Below, one piece after another: positions 56,801 to 62,519 of a stretch of 64,000 nt of DNA (position 1 is its first letter; each line of letters begins with the position of its first letter). This DNA comes from Forficula auricularia (lineage: Eukaryota; Arthropoda; Insecta; Dermaptera; Forficulidae). The DNA is taken from positions 5,620,309-5,684,308 of the forward strand of contig JALMQS010000136.1 in NCBI GenBank assembly GCA_024734495.1, read 5' to 3'. The position numbers and the translations under genes were made by a program. The notes under the pieces are model-generated. The model made no database searches. It had not been told where the DNA came from and was given only the letters and a program-made list of their open reading frames with translations.

Positions 56801-59236
56801 CCAGCAGTAGTCTCGCGATATTATATATCTTGTTTAAAAAGCGCGATCAAAAACAATTCTCGTTAATATGTTAATTATTCTTTGATATGTCTCTAAAATT
56901 TTCTTCAATTATTTTTCTTATTTGCCAACAAACGTAGGACAAAAATCACACAAATAAGTATTCAAAATATAGCTTAAATCGCTAAATCTACTCTTATTAA
57001 ACGAGCAAAAATTGTATATATATTTATTTGTTTGTATATATATTTGTATCTTGGTTCCATTTTGAAAACGGCCCTACCGATTTTGATGAAACAAAATCTA
57101 TTAACAAGTTTTGAGGATGAAAAAATGATCTGGCTAGGTCTGGACCTCATCAAAATTCATCTTAATTGATTTTTTCTTAATTAAAGTAATTATTGATAGA
57201 TGAAAATCTTAATAAAAAAAAATGATTCGGCGGATGTCGTATTAGAACCTGAGACCTCTTGCATCTGAGGCAAGCACTCTACAACTGGACCAAAGAACTA
57301 TTTTGTTGGGTTAGGTTGGGGGCGAGGTGTATGGTTTCGGGAGGGGGTTGGGGGTTCAGGGGTTACCAAGCATCGCTCGGTGCCTCCAGGTACTAAGCAA
57401 TTAAAATCCAAAATATGCATTTTATATAGATAAGATTTCTCTGGGAGGGTCCTGATACCCTAAAACGACCAGATACAAAAGATTAGAAGGATAGCAATCA
57501 AGGAAAAAAACATGAATTATGTGCAAAATCCGAACCCTAATTATAAAAAGATAAGAAGAATTTTGTGTCGGGCCGGATTCACCTTAGTACTGGGCCGCGG
57601 GTTGGACACCCTTGGGTTAGAGGTTTGTCAAAAAAACCACAAGGCATTTGTCAAAAAAGTGACATTCACAATTTTAAGTCTGCCCTCTATCGGTTCGTGG
57701 CTTTAACCAATAAATAAACAAAAATAAGCTGACGTGTTCTGATGTGGCCATCCACTTGACTTTACCATACAACCTGGCCCCTCTCCTTATATTTAATATT
57801 TAATAAAATTATTTATAATCATGTAGGGGAGGGGGTTAGTTTTTGCATTTTTAGATTACTGTGGGCTACTGATTATGTATACAAAATTTGGTTGAGTTTG
57901 GTACAAGGGCCTAGATTTTCATTTTTTGAACCCTCCCTTTTTAGGGGTTAATTTTTGCATTTTTAGACTTTTGGGGTCCCAATGAATATGTATACAAAAT
58001 TTCGTTGAGTTTGGTAAATGGCCAAGATTTTCATTTTTTGACCCTACACCCCACCCCCACCCCATTTTGGGCGGTTAGTTTTTGAATTTTTAGATTTCAG
58101 GGGTCCCACTGATTGTGTATACAAAATTTGGTTGAGTTTGCTCAAATGGCCTAGTTTTTTAATTTTTAACTCCCCTCCAGCCCCCTTAATTTTGGGTCGA
58201 TATGCACCAAAATCTTATCAGCTCTTAATCTCAATGGACCAAAACTAAGTGTGAAATTTGGTTTCGATATTCCGGCTAGTTTTTGAGCTAGCTCGTCCAC
58301 AAAAATTTGGTAACGCACAGACTAACTAACAGACATTTTGACAAAACAATTATTATCTCGAAAAATATAATTTTTTCGATGTTCACTTATTAGGGCTTTT
58401 TTGTAGACCTAAATACCATGGTTTCGCTCAATTTTTTTAATCGAAATAGTTTCAGCCGTTTTTTAGATATTTTGAAAAAAAGAAGGAAAAAAAACCACTT
58501 TTTTCATTCACGATTACAATACTTGACCATACCCTGTATGGTAAAGTAAAAAGTACATGGCATGTTGAAAAAGTTTTTGTTTTGCCGAGAGTAGCAGAGA
58601 TGTTGATTCACAAAGAGAAACAAAGAGGTTGTCCTCTGCTTGATGCAAATAAACATATACACATATCTCAAAAGATGATATATCTGTATATATATTATTT
58701 ATTTTGTTCGAACAAATAAATAATATATATACAGATATATCATCTTGAGATATATATATTATTTTGTATGTTTATTTGCATCAGAGGACTAACCTCTTTG
58801 TTTTCTCTTTGTACATGGCATGTGTCAAAAAAGTGATATTTACAATTTCAAGTCTGCCCTCTATCGGTTCGTGGTTTTCGCCCAATAAATAAACCAAAAT
58901 TAATTATAAATAATATTAGTATACCACCGGTTTTAATTAAGACAAAAAATTGTCCAAAATAAGAGGTTGCCTACCCAGAGATCGGTATTTTTGAAGTAGG
59001 ATCCATAGTATTTGACAACCCAGGGACTGTCGCACTGTTGCATGATGCTGATTTCCTTTATGATCTCCTGCAGGTCGGTGTCAACTGGCACCTGTTTGAT
59101 GGCCAACACCTGCCCGGATTCTTTGTGAAGAGCTTTGTACACCGAGCCATAGGAGCCCTCGCCCAGTTTGCAGATGATGTCGAAAACCTCCTCGGGCTGC
59201 CTCGTCAAGCTCTCCTCAGAGAGCTTCTTCAGCTCA
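32726..59236 (-). CDS. hpo: Hippo Ste20-family kinase (MST1/2 orthologue), eight of about nine coding exons
   Basis: Core kinase of the Hippo growth-control pathway: bound through its SARAH domain to Salvador, it phosphorylates Warts/LATS and Mats/MOB, which inactivates Yorkie/YAP. Exons, 5' to 3': 59236-58975, 55932-55705, 51972-51654, 45779-45619, 43128-42879, 40834-40749, 38411-38154, 32884-32726. Phases chain without conflict and give about 573 residues. Seen: P-loop GEGSYGSVYK, AIK lysine, HRDIKAGN, DFG, T-loop NTVIGTPFWMAPE, a linker with four Thr-Met motifs, poly-Ala and poly-His runs, and a SARAH domain ending QKRKRQQNF. No stop or frameshift occurs in any exon. The introns (26 kb) are filled with transposons. 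The start codon lies in a short upstream exon that I could not find, probably beyond or within the repeat-rich DNA after 59236. Confidence 0.95.
33010..33516 (-). mobile_element. Tc1/mariner-like fold-back with transposase scrap
   Basis: TA-flanked ends GGGTGGGGCAGAGCACTTTG and inverse, with arms of about 170 bp. Inside on the - strand: CPARSPDLAPCDYFF, then in another frame WGYLKSLVY and ERVERNLCSI. SPDLAPCDYF-WGYLK surrounds the last catalytic residue of mariner/Tc1 transposases. Deleted derivative. Confidence 0.75.
33957..35194 (-). mobile_element. Tc1/mariner-like element with 400-bp inverted arms
   Basis: TA-flanked; ends CCGGGTGAGTTTTTTATCTT and inverse, with arms of about 400 bp. A - strand ORF at 34637-34395 reads GECGRSIIMGLAGIEMNAER then FPDRNTPSQVSFYRVINLL, the helix-turn-helix (DUF4817-like) found at the start of some arthropod transposons. 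The catalytic part is absent. Partial copies at 46725-47210, and at 56096-56138 joined to 56501 onward. Confidence 0.75.
35197..36432. mobile_element. Fold-back element B, copy 1
   Basis: Inverted arms of about 320 bp: TATAAACATTACATTAGATC..ATGAGGCAGTGATTA and inverse, inner arms with CGAACATGAATTTAG. The loop holds the MITE 35708-36101. Other B ends: 27922 (+), 47617 (+), 48842 (-), 51166 (+). Non-coding; class unknown. Confidence 0.65.
35708..36101. mobile_element. MITE with AAGGGCGGATCC ends, copy 2
   Basis: Ends AAGGGCGGATCCAG and CTGGATCCGCCCCTT; flanks AATAATGGAC and GATAATGGAT, a 10-bp duplication (8 identical). Contains long G and C runs and a CACGTGCGTCGCACGC palindromic block. ORFs here are by-products. 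Confidence 0.7.
36753..36960. mobile_element. MITE, same family as 29730-30017
   Basis: Ends GGACCAGTTATAGTGTCGG and CGACATACAACTGGCCC, with central ATCTGATTGGCCATCC. Simple palindromic form, without the internal duplication of the other copy. TTA follows on the right. Confidence 0.7.
37129..38057 (+). mobile_element. mariner element, internally deleted
   Basis: TA-flanked ends CTACTGTGGGCAATAAATAG and inverse (about 30 bp). Length 929 bp versus about 1.3 kb for intact mariner. A closely similar terminal pair and few stops in the C-terminal frame suggest moderate age. Confidence 0.9.
37322..38004 (+). pseudogene. mariner transposase fragments
   Basis: N-terminal part MSEIIQQRSSIKFCVRNQIS..FGDNCMSRASVFDWYKLFKE (HTH), a jump removing about 100 residues with the first catalytic Asp, then TVFFDYRGVVHSEFLPTGQT, FLHHDNAPS (second Asp) and YSPDLAPCDFWLF (third Asp of DD34D). 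The end EGDEIDLEE is followed by TAA. Frameshifted at least twice; cannot be active. Confidence 0.9.
38154..38411 (-). CDS. hpo: Hippo exon: Gln/His-rich linker to start of SARAH
   Basis: 258 bp, 86 codons, phase 0 at both ends; acceptor TTTTTAG, donor GTAAGCAT. It starts GGGVEEPKQPLTAEEQQRFQ, has a Gln-rich amphipathic stretch, Ser/Pro-rich sequence and eight consecutive histidines, and ends FVDGDFEF, the conserved lead-in to the SARAH helix. The ATG/GTG-type repeat encoding the histidines is a likely length polymorphism. Confidence 0.95.
38606..39517 (-). mobile_element. Tc1/mariner-like element, deleted
   Basis: Ends GGTGTCCCAAAATTCAAGCA and TGCGTGAATTTTGGGACAGC; arms extend about 90 bp. 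On the - strand: VDVDFSNKIIFSDEAHFYLD, WGSENPRVIVEKQMHPQRVT, AGGIIGPFFFE, CFQQDGATWHTA. FSDEAHF and FQQDGA-HTA carry the first two catalytic Asp residues. The N-terminal HTH is missing and there are internal stops. Confidence 0.8.
39722..40012. mobile_element. Fold-back with motif lacking stem II
   Basis: GGATCGTAGAGAGTTGACCA and TGGTCCAACTCCCTACGATC are inverted ends. The - strand has CACTGAGGAAACGTCTGGCC at 39778-39797, the hammerhead-like core with stem II gone. Related end at 53395 (GGAATCGTAGGGAGTTG), where stem II is intact. Confidence 0.5.
40749..40834 (-). CDS. hpo: Hippo exon: short linker exon
   Basis: 86 bp: two bases completing an Arg codon, then 28 codons HDTGPGEQGKKYRPL followed by FLDHFDKKEVDMK, ending in phase 0 before GTATATAT. 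The RPLFLDHFDKKE block matches the RPSFMDYFDKQ block of vertebrate MST2, which fixes the order of exons. Confidence 0.9.
41273..42072 (+). mobile_element. Helitron-like element, copy 3
   Basis: Starts TCTACTCTTATTAAACGAAC and ends with hairpin ACCGTGC-ATC-GCTCGGT and CCAGGTACT. Lies in a hippo intron. Highly similar to copy 1 but lacks its 240-bp insert, so it shows the uninterrupted structure. The G-rich 3' part gives spurious ORFs. Confidence 0.65.
42076..42600. repeat. Inverted repeat with decayed hammerhead-like motifs
   Basis: AATTCTTATTTATTTATTTT..AATAATTAATTATCTAT on the left returns inverted at 42420-42545. GATGATGAAG..CTTCGAAACTATAG at 42212-42243 (+), and its inverse near 42368-42400, resemble the core at 52347. 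A similar half occurs at 30130-30310. Confidence 0.5.
42653..42761 (+). mobile_element. Short leader plus fold-back element
   Basis: Leader AGTGGTGTAGGTTTTAGGTG, then short arms AATAAAGTAAAGGGTGTG..AGTTTCAC and inverse. Flanked by CCAATGTATACAT on both sides, perfect 13 bp. No hammerhead-like motif. Inside a hippo intron. Confidence 0.7.
42879..43128 (-). CDS. hpo: Hippo exon: Thr-Met linker
   Basis: 250 bp, phase 0 in and phase 1 out; acceptor CCGCTTAG, donor GTAAGAG. It starts DEEEHINSNTMVQ and contains DSGTM, DLGTMVINSD and EPTMK plus several GTL motifs. In MST1/2, autophosphorylated Thr-Met motifs in this linker bind MOB1 and SLMAP FHA domains; the same role is inferred here from motif conservation. 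Rich in acidic residues and glycine, so probably disordered. Confidence 0.9.
43175..43210. repeat. (CA)n microsatellite
   Basis: GGACACACACACACACACAT next to the hippo linker exon, intronic. Confidence 0.85.
43375..43445 (-). repeat. Short repeat, second copy at 51500-51585
   Basis: CTCGGTACACCTGGGAGGCA and GGCGAAACCGATTCTATA are the inverse of sequence at 51515-51560. Helitron-like text (AACGATTTAGATGAAAATCAC) follows related copies at 44950 and 54170. Confidence 0.4.
43550..43848. repeat. GC-rich block, possibly a solo LTR or LTR plus primer site
   Basis: An island starting TGTAGCGGCCCGTTG and ending GCCCTAACA, so TG..CA bounded. It contains TGGCGCCCAACC at 43735, like a tRNA-Lys primer-binding site. 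These two readings exclude each other (a primer site lies outside the LTR). No clear 5-bp duplication. No coding. Confidence 0.3.
43860..45540. other. Hippo intron, AT-rich, mostly unassigned
   Basis: Apart from the fold-back at 44158-44505 and AT palindromic repeats near 44770-44940, I see no gene or clear element. GATGATGATGATG near 45516 is a short microsatellite. Confidence 0.5.
44158..44505 (+). mobile_element. Fold-back with hammerhead-like 5' half
   Basis: AAAAAATCATAGTGGCCGTG..AATGGAAAACAG and inverse at 44466-44505. Between them CTCTGAAGATGGCTAC at 44302-44317 resembles the first half of the motif (CTGAAGA-T-GGC), without GAAAC. The duplication is unclear. Confidence 0.4.
45619..45779 (-). 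CDS. hpo: Hippo exon: start of linker, with poly-Ala run
   Basis: 161 bp, phase 1 in and phase 0 out. It begins (G)SAKQPNILGQMIAEAREI, the usual helix after the MST kinase domain, followed by 14 alanines, a Gln/Asn stretch and QDDS. The reading frame stays open past the exon. I placed the donor at GTGGGTGG because it restores phase 0 to the next exon and joins QDDS to DEEEH, as in MST linkers. Donor choice is less certain than the coding assignment. The CTG/CCG-rich run could vary in length between individuals. Confidence 0.85.
45990..46405 (+). pseudogene. Helitron/Pif1-like helicase fragment
   Basis: Reads RGKAAVAIDGTTVHTALRIS, LYRSLFRYVK, then after a +1 shift LIIDEISMISAELLYKIDLR and DIILIGDLGQLPPV. 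These match Pif1-family helicase motifs: the DEISM Walker B region and GD-QLPPV (motif III). The Walker A region is missing, and stops follow at 46405. It shows that autonomous Helitrons exist or existed in this genome, as needed to mobilise the non-coding copies here. Confidence 0.8.
46725..47600 (-). pseudogene. Tc1/mariner-like remnants, two fused pieces
   Basis: 46725-47210 resembles the arms of 33957-35194 and carries, on +, AERFPDRNTPSQALFYRVEN. 47215-47600 (-) carries an N-terminal MDRYTLQQPVYIIQTYYENR..FFGVNNPPNHS and, after a frame change, the central NCRIWSDENPRVIQDRCLHP..VTVWCAFWANGIIGPYFF. N-terminal HTH and central domain are joined by a large deletion. Inactive. Confidence 0.75.
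47617..48842. mobile_element. Fold-back element B, copy 2
   Basis: Starts TATAAACATTAAATTAGATC and ends inverted, like 35197-36432. It contains an independent fold-back at about 48380-48775 (AACTAAACTACGAAATATTA and inverse, loop with CGCACGCGACGG). Also holds CCGACTTCAAAAAAAGGAGG near 48040, a common arthropod repeat phrase. Confidence 0.6.
48900..49245 (+). pseudogene. Jockey-like reverse transcriptase fragment (left arm)
   Basis: Reads CHVATFADDTAILTSDKESL (the FADD catalytic box), then in shifted frames LNRQISPPITINNKTVPQSA and CIKYLGLHLDSKLTWREHIK. Typical jockey-clade palm/thumb sequence. Its inverse lies at 50590-51110, so the two form arms around 49250-50580. Confidence 0.8.
49560..49815. 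repeat. Interspersed repeat, second copy at 56690-56880
   Basis: GTGTTTGATATA, GTCATGCGGGCTAAACGCG and CTTAAGACTCAGCAGACTCC are shared in order. The right part of this copy resumes at 50516 after the LINE insertion. Non-coding, family unknown. Confidence 0.7.
49815..50515 (-). mobile_element. 5'-truncated non-LTR retrotransposon with target duplication
   Basis: On the - strand: ENLEGVKEFRYLGSKITWDA, KLLLKTYVWSIAMYGCETWT, RLEAFEMWCYRRMMNIKWMD, RITNEEVLGRIGERR; it ends in a TGA-type repeat tail. This is the RT C-terminus of a second LINE group, distinct from the jockey pieces. Flanked by TTCTCAT on both sides; the unoccupied site is at 56864 (CAATTCTCGTTAATATG). One ORF of 125 residues stays open, so fairly young. 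Confidence 0.85.
50590..51110 (-). pseudogene. Jockey-like reverse transcriptase fragment (right arm)
   Basis: The - strand repeats the FADDTAIL region and ACIKYLGVHLD, then extends further than the left arm with IYKAIIKPISIYGIEL, FQSKFLRIITDAPWFISNKT, the thumb of jockey RTs. Stops and shifts present. Confidence 0.8.
51654..51972 (-). CDS. hpo: Hippo exon: activation segment and C-lobe
   Basis: 319 bp, phase 0 in and phase 1 out; acceptor GTTTTTAG, donor GTAACAC. It starts DTMAKRNTVIGTPFWMAPE, with the activation-loop Thr preceding GTPFW, and continues with DIWSLGI (alphaF), KPPYGDIHPMRAIF and RATATELL at the end of the kinase domain. Confidence 0.95.
52243..52445 (+). mobile_element. Leader plus fold-back element with hammerhead-like motif
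   Basis: Leader AAGTTTTTGCCGAGAGTAGC, arms GAAGGAGACAATAAAAGAGT and inverse, with the motif near the right arm (52337-52390). Flanked by GAAATATCCATT and GAAATATCCATA. Same family as 58566 and 59907. In the hippo intron. Confidence 0.75.
52337..52390 (+). ncRNA. Hammerhead-ribozyme-like motif
   Basis: CTGATGA, extra A, stem II GAGGGC/GCCCTC (loop AAG), GAA, AC-TATA-GT as a two-pair stem III with tetraloop, then C. Stem I: TTGTAAT(A)GA with TCGTTATAA, about 9 pairs with one bulge. Predicted cleavage after GTC at 52381. Confidence 0.65.
52686..52977 (+). mobile_element. Leader plus fold-back element with hammerhead-like motif
   Basis: Leader TGGAATTTGGTGCTGGTACT, arms of about 90 bp (TTGGATAAAAAATACTTGGT..ACGAATTTATTTTTGGAG and inverse), motif at 52863-52897. 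Flanked by AATACTAGAATT, perfect 12 bp. Full-length relative of 14607-14728. Confidence 0.75.
52863..52897 (+). ncRNA. Hammerhead-ribozyme-like motif
   Basis: CTGAAGA, extra T, stem II GGGT/ACCC (loop TAGCC), GAA, a self-complementary ATATATATAT, then C. Stem I starts CTC/GAG and then weakens. Confidence 0.55.
53395..53520 (-). ncRNA. Hammerhead-ribozyme-like motif in repeat fragment
   Basis: On the - strand (53491-53460): CTGAAGA, extra A, stem II GTTGC/GCAAC (loop GAACCA, perfect), then GAAACATT. Stem I begins CCA/TGG. It lies beside GGAATCGTAGGGAGTTG, a fold-back end shared with 39722. Confidence 0.55.
53520..55600. other. Hippo intron, AT repeats and unassigned DNA
   Basis: Up to about 54160: repeats of TATCCATAATATGTTATTTT-type palindromic AT sequence. 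From 54300 to 55600: no recognisable gene or element; a run of simple non-coding text. Confidence 0.5.
55705..55932 (-). CDS. hpo: Hippo exon: hinge to DFG
   Basis: 228 bp, exactly 76 codons, phase 0 at both ends, acceptor TTTTTGCAG and donor GTAATAAG. It starts IVMEYCGAGSVSDIMRL, contains the catalytic loop HRDIKAGN and the Mg-binding DFG, and ends VAGQLT. All catalytic residues of an active kinase are present. Confidence 0.95.
56139..56488 (+). mobile_element. Leader plus fold-back element with hammerhead-like motif
   Basis: Leader TAGGGAACGCGGTGTTGGTT, arms TTAGGTTGGAGTTGGTGGTG and inverse, motif at 56382-56412. Flanked by TCAAAAACAGTG at 56127-56138 and 56489-56500, perfect 12 bp. It interrupts a copy of the mariner-like arm; the intact target is seen once at 34000 (CTCAAAAACAGTGG), which proves the duplication. 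Confidence 0.85.
56382..56412 (+). ncRNA. Hammerhead-ribozyme-like motif
   Basis: CTGACGA, extra T, stem II GAGTT-AAG-AGCTC (five pairs, one G-U), GAA, ATATAT, then A, followed by GAG. Stem I: GTTCTC with GAGTAAAC, partial. Confidence 0.5.
56690..56885. repeat. Interspersed repeat, uninterrupted copy of 49560-49815
   Basis: Runs through AAGCGCGATCAAAAACAATT into CTCGTTAATATGTTAATTAT without the LINE, giving the empty target site. Confidence 0.7.
56987..57396 (+). mobile_element. Helitron-like element, copy 4 (internally deleted)
   Basis: Starts TCTACTCTTATTAAACGAGC and ends ACCAAGC-ATC-GCTCGGT, GCCTCCAGGTACTAA, where CTAA fits the Helitron CTRR end. Most of the middle is replaced by a tRNA-like sequence (57236-57300). 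Confidence 0.65.
57236..57300 (-). repeat. tRNA-like fragment inside Helitron copy 4
   Basis: On the - strand: TGGTCCAGTTGTAGAGTGC (A box), CTTGC-CTCAGAT-GCAAG (a clean anticodon arm, anticodon CAG) and AGGTTCTAATAC (B-box-like). The acceptor stem is not formed. A SINE head or a tRNA pseudogene. Confidence 0.4.
57840..58545 (-). mobile_element. Helitron-like relative of 21558-22515
   Basis: Repeated TTTGGTTGAGTTTG and TATACAAAATTTGGTTGA blocks are the inverse of those at 22040-22300. It ends near CATACCCTGTATGGTAAAGT. Ends not resolved; non-coding. Confidence 0.45.
58566..58810 (+). mobile_element. Leader plus fold-back element, no hammerhead motif
   Basis: Leader TTTTGCCGAGAGTAGCAGAG, then arms CAAAGAGGTT..TGCAAATAAACATA..CATATCTCAAAAGATGATAT and inverse. 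Flanked by GTACATGGCATGT, perfect 13 bp, at 58553-58565 and 58811-58823. Same leader as 52243 and 59907, different arms. Confidence 0.75.
58975..59236 (-). CDS. hpo: Hippo exon: kinase N-lobe
   Basis: 262 bp after a GTCTAATAG acceptor: one base plus 87 codons, starting ELKKLSEESL and ending FKNTDLW before donor GTAGGC. It carries the glycine loop (GEGSYGSVYK), the ATP-binding Lys in AIKQV, the alphaC Glu in EIIKEISIMQQ, and the start of the hinge. The first split codon shows that a short upstream exon carries the initiator Met. Confidence 0.95.
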
Positions 59237-60009
59237 CTATTAGACAAACAAACAAACAGATTATTATTAATAATTTTCTAGAGTTTATTTGCAAAAAAAA
59301 AAATAAGATCTAAAACCCCGTATTCGGCATTCAAATGACATAACAAACAAATAAATAAATATTTGATTATTTATTTTAAGAAAAATTAAAGTTAAAGTTA
59401 AAAGAACGATTCTTTTTAACCGAGTTTAATAAAAGGAAGAGGTTATGTTTTTGACAATCATAATTTTTAGATTATTATTATTTTAATAATAATTTTAGAG
59501 TTGAAAAAATAAGAAGAATTAAGTTCTAAAACACCGTATTCGGCATTCAAATGGCATAACAAATAAATAAATAAATATTTAATTATTTATTTTAAGAAAA
59601 ATTAAAGTTCACTGCTTCTTTGAACGATTCTTTTTAACAGAGTTTAAAAAAAAAGAAAGAGGTTATGTTTTTGACAACCATAATTATCAGATTATTTTAT
59701 TATTATTTATTATACAGGGAGTGAGGCTAAAAGATGTTAATTATGGGTGTTTAATTTATTTATTTATTTTTTAATCAATCATATTTTTTTAGCTTTAATA
59801 ATTTTAATATATTTATATAATCCTTCATTCCTCAATGAAATACCGGGGAGCCATGTTTTTTTTTTAATCTGCGAAAAAAATATAATAGGTCTAGTAAAAA
59901 GAAATCAAATTGAAAGTTTTTGCCGAGAGTAGCAGAATTTTTATATATTGAAGGAGACAATAAAAGAGTGTCTTCTGCTGGAATTATAAATTTTATTTAT
60001 TTATAACGA

Positions 60010-60043
60010 GACTTAGTTTCGAGGGCTTTGCCCTCTTCATCAG
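60010..60043 (-). ncRNA. Hammerhead-ribozyme-like motif
   Basis: CTGATGA, extra A, GAGGGC-AAA-GCCCTC, GAA, AC-TAA-GT, then C. All conserved core bases are present, with TCGTTATAA following as in 52382. Confidence 0.6.
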
Positions 60044-60154
60044 TCCTATTACAATGGATTCACAGGAATTAATTTATGAATGAAAGGTTAAAATCTTTCA
60101 TGTGGTTAGGTTTTTTCATTCATAAATTAATTCATGTGAATACATTGTAATAGA

Positions 60155-60193
60155 CTGATGAAGAGGGTAAAGCCCTCGAAACTATGAATCTCG
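60155..60193 (+). ncRNA. Hammerhead-like motif with altered cleavage region
   Basis: CTGATGA, extra A, GAGGG-TAAAG-CCC TC stem, GAAACTAT, then GAATC in place of AGTC. Stem III and the cleavage triplet are changed, so it is probably inactive even if the family is active. Confidence 0.5.
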
Positions 60194-60300
60194 TTATAAA
60201 TAAATAAAATTTATAATTCCAGCAGAAGACACACTCTTTTATTGTCTCCTTCAATAAAAAGAAATCCATTATTTTTCCAATAGATAGCTTTAATAAATTG

Positions 60301-61374
60301 TAAATTAATTATCTCAAATGAGGCTTTATGAAAAACACTCGGAAACTGATGATCGTTTCCTTATGATCAGGAGAAGGTTAATTATTGAACAACTATCTTC
60401 TTTTTCATAATTTTTTATTGTTGTTTCACATGGAGACAGTTTCGGCGGATATTCTCTGCCATCTTCAGTCCCTAGTAAGACATAGCAACATTTTCAATAT
60501 CAGTTAACACCTCATTCTCCTGTGGCATCTCACATTCAGAAAACACATATAACAGGCAAGCTGTAGATAACCTTTACAATTCTTTTAATATAAACAATTA
60601 TCAATCGCAACCTTAAAAACAACTTATGTTGATTAATGTCCATTATGATTAGTAGATTAAAAATTCAGTTTATTGGACAAAGTTTTTTTATTGAAGTTCT
60701 TCTTCAATTTTTGTACAACGTTTCGTCTCTCTCGAGACTTTTTCAAGTACTGCAAACAAGAACAAAATCAATTAGGTGAGAGTCTTTCTTATTTCAACCA
60801 ATGTTGTTCTAGCCAATTGAGGTGAGTCTTATGTAATAGTAATGTTGTTTTTGTGATATTTGTGATTTTGGTTGTACCTGAATATTTAGTTGATTTGTAA
60901 AGACTCTCACCCAATTGATTCTTGTTCTTGTTTGCAGCACTTGAAAAAGTCTCGAGAGAGACGAAACGTTGTACAAAAATTGAAGAAGAACTTCAATAAA
61001 AAAACTTTGTCCAATAAACTGAATTTTTAATCTACTTAAAAACAACAGGATACAACTATATGAATCTCCACTGAACAACACTATAAATTAAAAAATTAAC
61101 AATCAATGCAGACAATCAAAAAATCATTTACTTCTGCTCCAATTTCAAAATTATTTTTTTACTCTCAAATGACAAATTTACTTTCCATTGTCTTATTCGC
61201 CGAAACTGTCTCCATGTGAAACAACAATAAAAAATTATGAAAAAGAAGATAGTTGTTCAATAATTAACCTTCTCCTGATCATAAGGAAACGATCATCAGT
61301 TTCCGAGTGTTTTTAATAAAGCCTCATTTGAGATAATTAATTTAAAATAAAAACAATTATAGTAACTTTATTTA
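60301..61374 (-). mobile_element. Large fold-back with nested inverted pair
   Basis: Arms TAATTATCTCAAATGAGGC..GAAACTGATGATCGTTTCC..CATGGAGACAGTTTCGGCG and inverse. Flanked by TTTAATAAATTG, perfect 12 bp. The - strand motif is near 60457-60490 (CTGAAGA-T-GGC..GCC-GAAACTGTC). Inside lies a second inverted pair (60650-61040) with motifs at 60717-60744 (-) and 60950-60970 (+): stem GTCTC-GAGA-GAGAC then GAAACGTT, but C3 and G8 mutated. Confidence 0.7.
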
Positions 61375-61822
61375 TTTAATAAATTGTATCTCGCGATCTA
61401 AAAGTCCGATCGATTTAGACTGGATGGTGTTAGAAAGATGATATTAGGTACTAAAAAAAAATTATTTGACAGTTTTGTGAATGGTTGACTCACTTTTGTT
61501 TAAAATGGACACCAGCAAAGAGAAAATACGCTATATTTTACAGTTTTTCTTCGATAAAGGAGAAAACGCAAGTCAGGCGGCTGAAAATTTCGAATAGTGC
61601 TTATGGTTCTGATACTGTAAAAGCCAATCAAGCGCAGTTTTAGTTTCGTAATTTCGATGTCAAAGATGGACCACTACTCTCTGGAAGGCGAATCGTCGAA
61701 AATGTCGATAAAATCATGGAAATCGCAGAGTCGGACCGGCATGCGAGGACTTATTCCATTGCACACGAACCGTTTGGAAACATTTGCATAAGGTTGGTTT
61801 CAAGAAGAAGCTCTCGATGTAT

Positions 61823-62300
61823 AAATTAATTTAGAATTCCGCGGAGTAGATTCGCGAGCAAATCCACTAAACGGAATTTTTAACAAATTATAAATAAATT
61901 TGTTTTTCTAGTATATTTATACAAATATAGAAATTATCAAATTAATTAAATTAATCTTTAAGAAATTCAAAGATACCTTTATAAAGCGAAATTTTAGAGA
62001 ATACTTAGCCAGACTACCGTTTTATTAGAACCATTGAGGTCCAGCCGATTCTCCATCCTGAACCAAGAGAGCGAAAAAAGATATGGTCCATCTAGGTGTT
62101 ACCCGGCATCAATCCGCGCATAGCCCGCATGATGCCCCACCACGGACCACCTGAGGACATGGCATCTCAAGTTCTTATATAATACTCCCTCGATTCAGAC
62201 GCTTTTTACAAGTCTATTCTTACATAGAGAGATGATAGTATTCTCTAAAATTTCGCTTTATAAAAACATCTTTGAATTTCTTAAAGATTAATTTAATTAA
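61823..62300 (+). mobile_element. Leader plus fold-back insertion in mariner
   Basis: About 125 bp of leader, then 55-bp arms (TCTTTAAGAAATTCAAAGAT..CGAAATTTTAGAGAATAC and inverse) around a GC-richer loop. Flanked by CTCTCGATGTAT, perfect 12 bp, on both sides. No convincing hammerhead-like motif in the loop. Confidence 0.8.
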
Positions 62301-62519
62301 CTCTCGATGTATGCCTGGCATAGGAATTAACGCAAAAGAAGCTTTTAGACCGAATTGATGCCTGCGATTCTTTGCTGAAGTGAAACGAAATCGAACCATT
62401 ATTGAAGCGGATGGTGACTGGCGATGAAAAATTGGTCACAATGAGAACAACAGATGAAAAAGATCGTGGTCCAAGCGCTCGCCAAGTCCGGATTAACGGC
62501 CAAAAAGGTTTTACAGTGT

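Larger units (their letters stand above)
59907..60254 (+). mobile_element. Leader plus fold-back element with two hammerhead-like motifs
   Basis: Leader AAGTTTTTGCCGAGAGTAGC, arms with GGAGACAATAAAAGAGTGT and a motif in each arm (60010-60043 - and 60155-60193 +). Flanked by TAAAAAGAAATC, perfect 12 bp (59895-59906 and 60255-60266). It is the long-arm form of 52243-52445. Confidence 0.8.

Noticed and set aside
62010..62120. Hammerhead-like motif in the loop of the 61823 fold-back
   Set aside because: CCTGAACCAAGAGAGCGAAA lacks the G8-A9 positions and a pairing stem II.
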